A DNA stretch of 19,648 nucleotides from Actinomycetales bacterium UBA1383 (lineage in GTDB: Bacteria > Actinomycetota > Actinomycetes > Actinomycetales > Actinomycetaceae), in contig DBQX01000105.1 of NCBI GenBank assembly GCA_002305415.1, positions 44,144-63,791 on the forward strand, in the 5' to 3' direction. The notes under the pieces are model-generated. The model was given only the letters and a program-made list of their open reading frames with translations, was not told the origin of the DNA and made no database searches. This document shows, in pieces, positions 13,828-19,648 of this stretch. A program made the translations under genes and the position numbers. How positions within the stretch are numbered: position 1 is the stretch's first letter; each line of letters opens with the position of its first letter.

Positions 13828-16536
13828 CTAGCGCCGAGACCGACGTGCCGCGTGGCTTCGCGTGAACGCCTTCTCGCCCTCGACGACCAGGAACACGGTG
13901 AAGCCGACCGCGATCGGGATCAGCCAGTCGCGCACCGGGAGCGGCGCGGACCCGAACAGCGTGTTCATGAACGGCGCGTACACGAAGAGCAGCTGGAAGA
14001 CCAGCAGTGCTCCCACGAACACCCAGGAGACCGGGTTCTTCGTGAAGACCTCCTTCCGGAAGCTGTGCTGCCGCAGGAACCGCACGTTGAACAGGTAGAA
14101 GAGCTGCCCGAACACGAGCGTGTTCACCGCGACGGTGCGCGCCAGGTCGATATTCCCATCGCTGCCGTACTCGCGGAAGAACACGGCGATCGTCGCGCCA
14201 CCGATGAGGAGCGCCACCAGCGCGATGCGCTCGATCGCGGCGCCACCGAGGATCGGGGCGTCGGGGTCGCGCGGCGGTCGCGTCATGATGTCGCGTTCCG
14301 CTGGCTCGAAGGCCAGGGCGAGCGCGAGGGTCACGGCGGTGACCATGTTCACCCAGAGGATCTGCACCGGCGTCAGCGGCAGGGTCAGCCCGAAGGTGAC
14401 GGCCGCGAGGATGACGAACCCCTCCGCGCCGTTGGTCGGCAGGATGAAGATGATGGCCTTGCGGAGGTTGTCGTAGATGGTACGACCCTCCTCGACCGCG
14501 CGTCCGATCGAGGAGAAGTTGTCGTCCGCGAGGACGATCTCGGAGGCCTCCTTCGTGGCCTCCGTGCCCTTGATCCCCATGGCGACCCCGACGTCGGCGC
14601 GCTTCAGGGACGGGGCGTCGTTGACGCCGTCGCCGGTCATGGCGGTGACCTCGCCGTTCGCCTGCAGCGCGGTGACGAGGCGCAGCTTGTGCTCGGGGGA
14701 CGTACGGGCGAAGATGTCGGTCCGCCTGACGATCTCGCGCAGCTCCTCGTCGGAGGCCTGCTCGAGTTCGGTGCCGGTGACGGCCCCGTTCCCGTTCCCG
14801 ATGCCCATCTCGGCCCCGATGGCCTTGGCGGTCTCGGCGTGGTCCCCGGTGATCATCTTGACGCGGATGCCCGCGGACTGGACGGCCCTGATCGCCTCGA
14901 TGGCCTCGGGTCGTGGCGGGTCGAGAATGCCGAACAGACCCACGAGGATGAAGCCGCCGGAGTCGATGTCCGCGACCGACAGCGACGTCTCCTCGGCCGG
15001 CCTGATCGCGGCAGCGAGCACGCGAAGTCCCTCGGCGCCGAGCCTGTCCACCTCACGCTCCCAGTACTCGCGGTCGAGGGGCGCGGTGTCGTGCAGGCTC
15101 GTGCCCTGCCGGTCGCACCGGTCGAGGAGCCGGTCCGGGGCGCCCTTGAGGTGCACCACCAGGCCGCCGTCGGTGCGGTCGAGGGTGGCCATGAACTTCG
15201 TGGCGGAGTCGAAGGGCACCTCGGCAACGCGCTCGTCCGGGGCGGCCTCGACGCCGAGCTTGAGGGCGAAGGTGCGGATGCCGCCGTCGGTGGGCTCGCC
15301 GGAGAGCACCCAGGCGTCGTCCCTCCGCCGGATCTCGGCGTCGTTCGCGAGCGCGGCCACGGTGGCGAGAGTGGCGAGGTCGTGGGCGTCGTCGAGGGTG
15401 ACGGCGTCGCCTCCGCCGTCGGGGGTGACCTCGCCCTCCGGGGCGTAGCCGGTGCCGGTGACGTCGTAGGCGCGGGTCGCCGTGACGACCGAGCGCACCG
15501 TCATCTCGTTCTTGGTCAGCGTCCCCGTCTTGTCCGAGCAGATGGTGGTGACGGAACCCAGCGTCTCGACGGCGTTCAGCCGCCGCGTGATGGCGTTGCG
15601 GCGCGCCATGTTCTGCACGCCGATTGCCAGCGTGATCGTCATGATCGCCGGCAATCCCTCGGGGATCACCGCGACGGCGAAGCCGATCGAGGCCATGAAC
15701 AGCTCACCCCAGTCCGTGCCATGGATGATCCGGCCGAGGATGACCAGCAGGACGGCGACTCCCAGCACGATCGCGGAGAGCACCTTCCCGAACCTGTTCA
15801 TCTGCTTGGTCAGCGGAGTCGCGAGGGTCTCGACGTCCGCCATCATCGTGTTGATCTGGCCGATCTGCGTGTCCACGCCCGTGGCGACGACGACGCCCCG
15901 GCCGGTCCCGCTGGTCACCAGGGTGCCCGAGAAGGCCATGGACGACCGGTCGCCGACGCCGGAGTCGGCGTCGACCGGGTCGACCGACTTCTCCGACGGC
16001 ACGGACTCACCCGTGAGCGCCGCTTCCTCGATCCGGAGGTTGGTGGTCGCCAACAGGCGGATGTCAGCGGGAACCCGATCCCCCGCGCGAAGCCTCACCA
16101 CATCCCCGGGCACGAGTTCATCCGCGGGAGTGTCCCTCCAGTCCCCGTCCCGGCGGACCGTCGCCGACGGGGAGAGCATCGACCGGATCGCCGCGAGCGC
16201 GTTCTCGGCCTTGCCCTCCTGGATGAAGCCGATCACCGCGTTGATGATCACCACGCCCAAAATGACGCCCATGTCGATCCAGTGCTGCATGAGGGCGGTG
16301 ACCACCGCCGCGCCGAGGAGCACGTAGATCAACGCATCGTTGAAGTGCGAGAGGAATCGCTTGAGGGGTCCGTCCTTCTCGGGCTCGGGGAGACGGTTGA
16401 GTCCGTGGTCCTCGAGGCGGCGCCGGGCCTCCTCCTCGGAGAGCCCTCGCGGGCTCGCGTCGAGGAGTTCGAGGACCTCGTCAGGGGAGAGGGCGTGGGC
16501 CTCGCCGAGCGCAGCTGGTTTCGTGTCCGTGGTCAT
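13828..16536 (-). CDS. P2A-type cation-transporting ATPase (CtpF-like)
   Basis: The 902-residue membrane pump has a cation-ATPase N-terminal domain (about 15-80). The actuator loop contains TGES at 175-178, M4 has PEGLP at 292-296, and the phosphorylation site DKTGTLT is at 335-341. The nucleotide-binding domain has KGAPD at 464-468, and the hinge TGDGVNDAP is at 634-642. A C-terminal membrane block runs from about 690 to 890. The PEGLP form and NMVTAVTLALALAFEPAE in M6 resemble Mycobacterium CtpF, linked to calcium export, rather than heavy-metal pumps, and no N-terminal CxxC metal domain is present. The ion is therefore probably calcium or another alkali/alkaline-earth ion, but this is not proven. 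Ten or so membrane helices are expected. The ATG at 16536 is preceded by only a weak GGA. Galactokinase follows after 29 bp. Confidence 0.92.
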   Translation of the reverse strand: MTTDTKPAALGEAHALSPDEVLELLDASPRGLSEEEARRRLEDHGLNRLPEPEKDGPLKRFLSHFNDALIYVLLGAAVVTALMQHWIDMGVILGVVIINAVIGFIQEGKAENALAAIRSMLSPSATVRRDGDWRDTPADELVPGDVVRLRAGDRVPADIRLLATTNLRIEEAALTGESVPSEKSVDPVDADSGVGDRSSMAFSGTLVTSGTGRGVVVATGVDTQIGQINTMMADVETLATPLTKQMNRFGKVLSAIVLGVAVLLVILGRIIHGTDWGELFMASIGFAVAVIPEGLPAIMTITLAIGVQNMARRNAITRRLNAVETLGSVTTICSDKTGTLTKNEMTVRSVVTATRAYDVTGTGYAPEGEVTPDGGGDAVTLDDAHDLATLATVAALANDAEIRRRDDAWVLSGEPTDGGIRTFALKLGVEAAPDERVAEVPFDSATKFMATLDRTDGGLVVHLKGAPDRLLDRCDRQGTSLHDTAPLDREYWEREVDRLGAEGLRVLAAAIRPAEETSLSVADIDSGGFILVGLFGILDPPRPEAIEAIRAVQSAGIRVKMITGDHAETAKAIGAEMGIGNGNGAVTGTELEQASDEELREIVRRTDIFARTSPEHKLRLVTALQANGEVTAMTGDGVNDAPSLKRADVGVAMGIKGTEATKEASEIVLADDNFSSIGRAVEEGRTIYDNLRKAIIFILPTNGAEGFVILAAVTFGLTLPLTPVQILWVNMVTAVTLALALAFEPAERDIMTRPPRDPDAPILGGAAIERIALVALLIGGATIAVFFREYGSDGNIDLARTVAVNTLVFGQLFYLFNVRFLRQHSFRKEVFTKNPVSWVFVGALLVFQLLFVYAPFMNTLFGSAPLPVRDWLIPIAVGFTVFLVVEGEKAFTRSHAARRSRR

Positions 16537-16864
16537 GATTCGTTCCGGGTCTCGGTGGGGTGGTTTGAGTCAAGTCTAGGTAAAGCAGCGCGCGGTTTCG
16601 AGGGCGTATGCCCAGAGCGAAGCCGCCGCAGTCCTGGTGGCGGACCACGTCACCGCGCCGGTGGGCGGCCTCGATGGGCGGGGAGGACCTTGCGAGTCGT
16701 CCGCAGGTGCGGGTGCCGGCGATGCCCAGCGGACCGACGTCGTTGCGGATCACCGCCACCGACGAACCGCCGTCCCCCACCCCGCAGCGGCGACCCCCTC
16801 GCGTCGTCCGCGGCGCTGATGAGCGGTCACGACACACCCGCCGTCCTTGCGACGACGCCCGCCC
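16537..16864. other. 328-bp gap without a convincing gene
   Basis: The gap separates the mannosyltransferase and cation ATPase genes, both on the minus strand. Both strands have open frames of about 100 codons here (minus 16481-16837, plus 16608-16910). Neither has a recognisable domain, a ribosome site or a leaderless -10, and the minus frame would run into the ATPase gene. A stretch on the minus strand at about 16600-16775 reads as ordinary-looking protein without stop codons and could be a gene remnant. I could not match it or any known riboswitch. Confidence 0.4.
16573..16578 (-). promoter_or_regulatory. Possible -10 box for the cation ATPase operon
   Basis: On the minus strand TAGACT lies 36 nt before the ATPase ATG, giving a predicted leader of about 30 nt. 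No clear -35 hexamer is found at 16-18 bp, so the call rests on one hexamer only. It is at the end of the 328-bp gap. Confidence 0.3.
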
Positions 16865-18031
16865 TCACACCGCCCCGGCACCCACCCGCGCAGCGATGAC
16901 CGACTCGTAGTGCCCCACAAGTGCATCCCCGAGAGCCTGCCATGACCGCGGCAGTACCTGTCGCCGTCCAGCCTCGCCCATCCGCGCCCGCAACCCGGCA
17001 TCGGCAACCAACGCCCGGACAGCGCGCTCCATCGCGGAGTCGTCCTCGGGCGCGTACAGGAACCCGGTCTCCCCGGCAGCCACCACATCCAGCGGCCCGC
17101 CCGACGCCGGCGCCACCACCGGCACCCCACTCGCCATGGCCTCCTGCAGCGTCTGCCCGAAGGTCTCGTGCGTGCCCGTGTGCACGAACACGTCCAGGGC
17201 GGCGTAGGCCCGCGCCAACACCGGACCGTCCAGCCGGCCGGTGAACACAGCCCCACCGGCGCCGGGCCCGCCGCGCCCGGCGCCGGCACTCCCGAGCAGA
17301 GTCTCCAGCCCTGCCCGCGACGGCCCATCTCCCACCACCACGAGCCGCACCCCGGGCACCTGAGCGAGTCGCGCGAGCCGTTCCACCCGCTTCTCCGGCG
17401 CAAGCCGCCCCACGTACCCCACGAGCACCGTCCCCGGCTCGGCCCCCTCCAGGAACCCGGCCCGGACGGTGAGCCCCTCGGCAGTCCGGCGGTGCCGTGG
17501 GTGGTAGGCGACGGCGTCGACGCCCCGGCCCCACCACGCGCACCGCTCGACTCCGTTCCTCGCCAGGTCCGCCAAGCTCGCCGACGAAGGCGCCAGCGTC
17601 ACGTCCGCATACGAGTGCACGTGGCGCAGCCAGCGCCAGATCGTCGGCGCGGTGGCGGAGAGACCATGCTTTCGGGCGAACCCGGCAACGTCCGTCTGGA
17701 AGACGGCAACGGTGGGGAGGCCGCGCCGTCGGGCGACGATCAGGGCCTGCGCGCCGAGGCCGAACGGCGAGGCGGCGTGCAGGACATCCGGGGAGAAGTC
17801 CTCGATCGCGCGGACGAGCGCGGGGGAGGGCAGGCCGGTGCGGAAGCCGAGCCAAGTCATGGCGGGCACGGTGACCACGGGGAATCCGGCGTACGACGAC
17901 GGCGCGGGGCCGGGGCAGACGACGAGGGCGTTGTGGCCGCGGGCGGAGAGGTGGTCGAGGACCCGGAGCACTGAGGTGGTGACCCCGTTGGCCGAGGGAA
18001 GGAAGGACTCGGTGACGATGACGATTCGCAC
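16865..18031 (-). CDS. GT4-family glycosyltransferase, MgtA-like alpha-mannosyltransferase
   Basis: The 388-residue GT-B enzyme starts with RIVIVTESFLPSANGV, the usual N-terminal strand and glycine-rich turn of GT4 enzymes. The donor-binding C-terminal half has VGYVGRLAPEKR at 204-215 and VVVGDGPSR at 231-239. The EX7E motif is in HTGTHETFGQTLQEAMA (E289, E297), followed by GGPLDVV. This set is typical of GDP-mannose-dependent transferases of the MgtA/PimB group, which build mannosylated glycolipids or lipoglycans on the cytoplasmic membrane face. Exact acceptor is unknown. I chose the GTG at 18031 because homologues begin at this strand. The frame stays open to a TTG at 18154, but that adds 41 unrelated residues. 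No good promoter or ribosome site was seen for either start. Confidence 0.88.
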   Translation of the reverse strand: MRIVIVTESFLPSANGVTTSVLRVLDHLSARGHNALVVCPGPAPSSYAGFPVVTVPAMTWLGFRTGLPSPALVRAIEDFSPDVLHAASPFGLGAQALIVARRRGLPTVAVFQTDVAGFARKHGLSATAPTIWRWLRHVHSYADVTLAPSSASLADLARNGVERCAWWGRGVDAVAYHPRHRRTAEGLTVRAGFLEGAEPGTVLVGYVGRLAPEKRVERLARLAQVPGVRLVVVGDGPSRAGLETLLGSAGAGRGGPGAGGAVFTGRLDGPVLARAYAALDVFVHTGTHETFGQTLQEAMASGVPVVAPASGGPLDVVAAGETGFLYAPEDDSAMERAVRALVADAGLRARMGEAGRRQVLPRSWQALGDALVGHYESVIAARVGAGAV

Positions 18032-18161
18032 GATTGCAGCGTGGCGGGTCGGCGTTGCGGGGAGGGGGTGGTTGCACTGCGAGCACGTGTACGTGAGGTG
18101 AACAGGCCACAACCGCGAGTCGGGGTCACCTGAGCAAGTCACCGCGGTCACCAATCATCTT

Positions 18162-18197
18162 GGATGGGTGATGGACGAGCCGCTCATCGCCCCATCC
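18162..18197. repeat. Imperfect inverted repeat downstream of the hepT remnant
   Basis: GGATGGG (18162-18168) and CCCATCC (18191-18197) pair over 7 bp. GATG (18170-18173) and CATC (18185-18188) add 4 inner base pairs, leaving an 11-nt loop and a small internal bulge. Next to it lies CCAA-N5-TTGG at 18151-18163. It is placed where a terminator for the MntA-HepT transcript would be expected, but no T-run follows. Confidence 0.35.
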
Positions 18198-18249
18198 GCT
18201 TTCATCCGCGCACTGTTGAGGAGAAGCTGCTACTGGCGTTGGGTGTGGG

Positions 18250-18543
18250 TCAGAGGTCGCGGAGGCGGTCGGCCAACGGGCCGAGCTGATTGTCGACGAT
18301 GTCGACGACCAGTTCGCGATCGACTCGGAAGTACGGCAATCGCCGCCCACGGGACGTCGGGCATCTGGTCACGCGTCTCGGCGGGGAGTGCGCACGCCGC
18401 TTCACCGATCACGGCCAGGTTGCGCGGCCCGGCGTCGTAGGCCATTTCTGCGAACTCGTCGGATTGCAGGTGCGCGCATAGCTCTGGCAGCGCTCGATCG
18501 CGCTCACCATGTCGGAGAAGCGCTCCCGTTCGGGACGAGTCAC
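18250..18543 (-). pseudogene. HepT-like (HEPN/DUF86) RNase toxin gene, broken
   Basis: Three frame segments together give a HepT-like protein. The first runs from the GTG at 18543 (VTRPERERFSDMVSAIERCQSYA). The second is HLQSDEFAEMAYDAG followed by RNLAVIGEAACALP and DVPWAAIA. The third is YFRVDRELVVDIVDNQLG to a TGA at 18250. The first junction, near 18470, is a 1-nt loss or 2-nt gain. The second, near 18330-18337, removes about nine codons and shifts the frame. In HepT the missing piece carries the Arg and His of the RX4HXY active site, and only the Tyr remains. The product cannot be an active RNase or AMPylation target of the usual kind. The GTG overlaps the stop of the mntA remnant (GTGA), the normal operon layout. 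Base use is less G+C-rich than in the housekeeping genes. Confidence 0.8.
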
Positions 18544-18764
18544 ATTCCCGCCGCGTCACTCAGAGCACTGGCGGACTCTTCACCGCGGAGCAGGGTGGCG
18601 CTGACGACGTCGACACGAATGCCGAGGACCTCGCTCAGTTCTTCAGCGATGCCCGCAACCCGCAGCCACTCGTTCCCGTAGCGAGCGAGGATCGCGTCCA
18701 AGGCGCCGCCCCGGGCGGCAACGGCCGCACGCAGTGTGACGCTCTCCGACATGGCCTCGGTCAT
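18540..18764 (-). pseudogene. MntA-like nucleotidyltransferase antitoxin, internally deleted
   Basis: An open frame of 74 residues aligns from memory with the two ends of MNT-domain antitoxins. Residues 8-36 (VTLRAAVAARGG to ARYGNEWLRV) correspond to the N-terminal helix and first strand. Residues 37-74 (AGIAEELSEVLG, IRVDVVSATLLRGEESASAL) correspond to the later helix and strand. The segment between, which normally holds the GSxARG and DxD residues that bind nucleotide and metal, is absent, and the two parts are joined in frame. Intact members have roughly 100 residues. It may still be translated but cannot transfer nucleotides to a toxin. The start may be the ATG at 18764 or 18752. A weak CACTCT -10-like box lies 6 nt before 18764. 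The gene heads the decayed toxin-antitoxin pair and diverges from higBA. Confidence 0.75.
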
Positions 18765-18788
18765 GTTTCAAGAGTGCGAACATGGAGG

Positions 18789-18811
18789 AACTGCAACCGA
18801 AACTGCAACCG
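18789..18811. repeat. Two-copy 12-bp tandem repeat upstream of the mntA remnant
   Basis: AACTGCAACCG occurs at 18789-18799 and again at 18801-18811 in the same orientation. It lies 25-47 bp upstream of the MntA start and could be a pair of binding half-sites near its -35 region, or simply a small duplication. Confidence 0.45.
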
Positions 18812-18841
18812 GCGCCAGCCACCACCCCCGGTCACGCGAGC

Positions 18842-18878
18842 CTCGACGAGCATGACGCGTTGCGTTATAGTCGTCGAG
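18842..18878. promoter_or_regulatory. Inverted repeat flanking the higBA promoter, possible HigA operator
   Basis: CTCGACGA (18842-18849) and TCGTCGAG (18871-18878) are perfect 8-bp inverted arms separated by 21 bp. The left arm covers the -35 box. The right arm overlaps the last base of the -10 box and the first base of the start codon. HigA antitoxins repress their own promoter through inverted repeats, so this is the natural operator candidate. The assignment is by position and symmetry only. Confidence 0.45.
18843..18871 (+). promoter_or_regulatory. Leaderless promoter of the higB-higA operon
   Basis: TCGACG (four of six matches to the -35 consensus) at 18843-18848 is followed by a 17-bp spacer and TATAGT at 18866-18871. 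The -10 ends 6 nt before the GTG at 18878, so transcription should begin at the start codon. Confidence 0.65.
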
Positions 18879-19159
18879 TGATCAGATCGTTCCGGGACTC
18901 GGCGACCGAACTGCTCTGGTCACGAGAGCGAGTCAGGAGCATCGACCCGCGGATCGAACGAGCCGCCCTGCGGGAGCTCGTGATGCTGGACGCGGCCGAG
19001 ACCTTGGACGACTTGCGGGTTCCACCGGGCAACCGGCTCGAGGCAATGCGTGGCGATCGGGCCGGGCAACACAGCATCCGGATCAACCAGCAGTGGCGGG
19101 TCTGCTTCACCTGGACCGATGCCGGATCCGTTGACGTCGAGATCGTGGACTACCACTGA
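18878..19159 (+). CDS. higB: HigB-type toxin (RelE/ParE family)
   Basis: The 93-residue protein matches the short HigB group from the opening IRSFRDSATELLW through LRELVMLDAAETLDDLRVPPGNRLEAM to GQHSIRINQQWRVCFTWTDAG and the end VEIVDYH. These toxins are ribosome-dependent mRNA interferases of the RelE fold. The C-terminal histidine, arginine and tyrosine positions are present, so it appears intact. The GTG at 18878 is preferred over an in-frame ATG at 18782 because the -10 box lies 6 nt upstream and the extra 32 residues are not part of the fold. The antitoxin gene follows after 12 bp. The promoter sits inside an inverted repeat, which suggests autorepression. Its product must be neutralised by HigA. 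Confidence 0.92.
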   Translation: MIRSFRDSATELLWSRERVRSIDPRIERAALRELVMLDAAETLDDLRVPPGNRLEAMRGDRAGQHSIRINQQWRVCFTWTDAGSVDVEIVDYH

Positions 19160-19171
19160 GGAGGTGAACCC

Positions 19172-19465
19172 ATGCCCACCATCGCACCCATCCATCCCGG
19201 AGAGATTCTGATGGAGGAGTTCCTTGAGCCGCTGCAGGTCAGCCAGAACCGGCTTGCTGTCGCGATCGGCGTGCCCCCGCGACGGATCAACGAGATCGTC
19301 CACGGCAAGCGTCGGATCACGGCCGACACGGCGTTGCGGCTGGCGCGGTACTTCGGCACCACCGACCGCTTCTGGCTCAACCTCCAGACCTGCTACGACC
19401 TCGAAGTCGAGAAGGACCACCTCGGTCACACCCTCGACCAGATCGAGCCACTCACGGCCGTCTGA
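19172..19465 (+). CDS. higA: HigA-family addiction-module antitoxin (HTH_XRE)
   Basis: The 97-residue protein starts with PTIAPIHPGEILMEEFLEPL, the conserved N-terminus of HigA. A Cro/C1-type helix-turn-helix covers about 22-65 (SQNRLAVAIGVPPRRINEIVHGKRRITADTALRLARYFG), then FWLNLQTCYDLEVEK closes the family profile. It binds HigB and represses the operon. The ATG has a strong AGGAGGT at 19159-19165, 6 nt upstream, in contrast to the leaderless toxin gene, so the antitoxin can be translated efficiently from the same transcript. It appears intact. There is no clear terminator in the 183 bp after it. Confidence 0.94.
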   Translation: MPTIAPIHPGEILMEEFLEPLQVSQNRLAVAIGVPPRRINEIVHGKRRITADTALRLARYFGTTDRFWLNLQTCYDLEVEKDHLGHTLDQIEPLTAV

Positions 19466-19648
19466 CGCACTCACTGCGGCCAATTCCGCGCGTTCGCTAT
19501 GCCTTTGGGAGTCCTGAGGAGACCGCGAGTGGCACCACAGGCGGAGCGAGCACCTGGTCCGCCGAGTCGGGACCGACGCCTGTCGTCGCTGACAGCACCC
19601 TTGCGGGAGTGCTCTGCGACCTGCGTCACAGAACCTGCCGGATGCGCC
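19466..19648. other. Window end without a supported gene
   Basis: The final 183 bp have no recognisable domain on either strand. A GTG at 19529 with GAGGAG nearby opens a frame to the window edge, but its 40 residues look like no protein I know. I leave it uncalled. Confidence 0.4.

Noticed and set aside
16537..16864. Known riboswitch or RNase P-like RNA in the gap
   Set aside because: I compared it with the consensus features I remember for RNase P, ydaO, M-box and yybP-ykoY and found no convincing match.
13852..16899. A plus-strand open frame of about 1000 codons
   Set aside because: It lies antisense to the P-type ATPase gene, is extremely rich in Arg, Gly, His and Asp, has no domain and reflects the codon bias of the real gene.
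18032..18154. 41-residue N-terminal extension of the mannosyltransferase from a TTG
   Set aside because: Homologues begin at the RIVIVTESF strand, the extension has no family similarity and TTG is the least likely start.
18168..18440. Plus-strand open frame across the hepT remnant
   Set aside because: It is antisense to the HepT-like segments and has no ribosome site or similarity.
18782..18877. 32-residue N-terminal extension of HigB from an ATG
   Set aside because: It would need a transcript starting upstream of the operator and promoter. The -10 box 6 nt before GTG 18878 argues for the short form.
19529..19648. Possible partial gene running off the window end
   Set aside because: There is a GTG and a GAGGAG, but the 40 residues show no recognisable domain and the window ends too soon to judge.

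Overview
The window is a very G+C-rich, gene-dense stretch of an actinobacterial chromosome. The evidence is the strong G/C third-position bias, frequent GTG starts, several promoters of the leaderless type, a eukaryote-type UDP-glucose pyrophosphorylase next to galactokinase, and an MgtA-like mannosyltransferase. Together these suggest the order Micrococcales. The genus cannot be fixed from the sequence, and no rRNA, tRNA, CRISPR array, insertion sequence or prophage was seen.

Left part (1-5060): a histidine phosphatase gene and a two-gene ABC exporter (ATPase and 530-residue permease) are read leftwards. Divergent from the exporter are a Rhizobium etli-type L-asparaginase and a CPBP-family membrane protease. 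The 67-bp divergent region carries two back-to-back promoters whose -10 boxes sit 7 nt from the start codons, so both genes are probably translated from leaderless mRNA. Middle part (5061-11163): a class I glutamine amidotransferase lies behind a small two-helix membrane protein. These are followed by an NCS2 uracil permease, a LytR_C protein overlapping an upstream conserved small protein of unknown function, and a Tat-exported multicopper oxidase. The oxidase gene has the best promoter in the window (TTGACA-N16-TACAAT). A CRP-family palindrome fills its spacer, a DosR/DevR-like palindrome lies just after the predicted transcription start, and a GC-rich hairpin follows.

Right part (11181-18031): a leftward block encodes a CtpF-like P2A cation ATPase, galactokinase and a UDP-glucose pyrophosphorylase, with the last two overlapping by ATGA. 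It is preceded by a GT4 mannosyltransferase and a 328-bp gap without a convincing gene. The pairing of galactokinase with the pyrophosphorylase, with no galT nearby, suggests that galactose-1-phosphate could enter UDP-sugars by direct uridylylation.

Right end (18150-19470): a small toxin-antitoxin islet, visibly less G+C-rich than the rest. It holds a decayed MntA-HepT (nucleotidyltransferase/HEPN) pair in which both genes have lost the segment carrying their catalytic motif. Divergent from it is an apparently intact higB-higA pair with a leaderless promoter flanked by an 8-bp inverted repeat that could be the HigA operator. The last 180 bp hold no gene I can support.

I found no obvious new multi-gene system. 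The points most worth a second look are the oxidase control region, the parallel loss of catalytic motifs in MntA-HepT, the unexplained ParB-like/LytR_C gene pair, and the galK-pyrophosphorylase pair.
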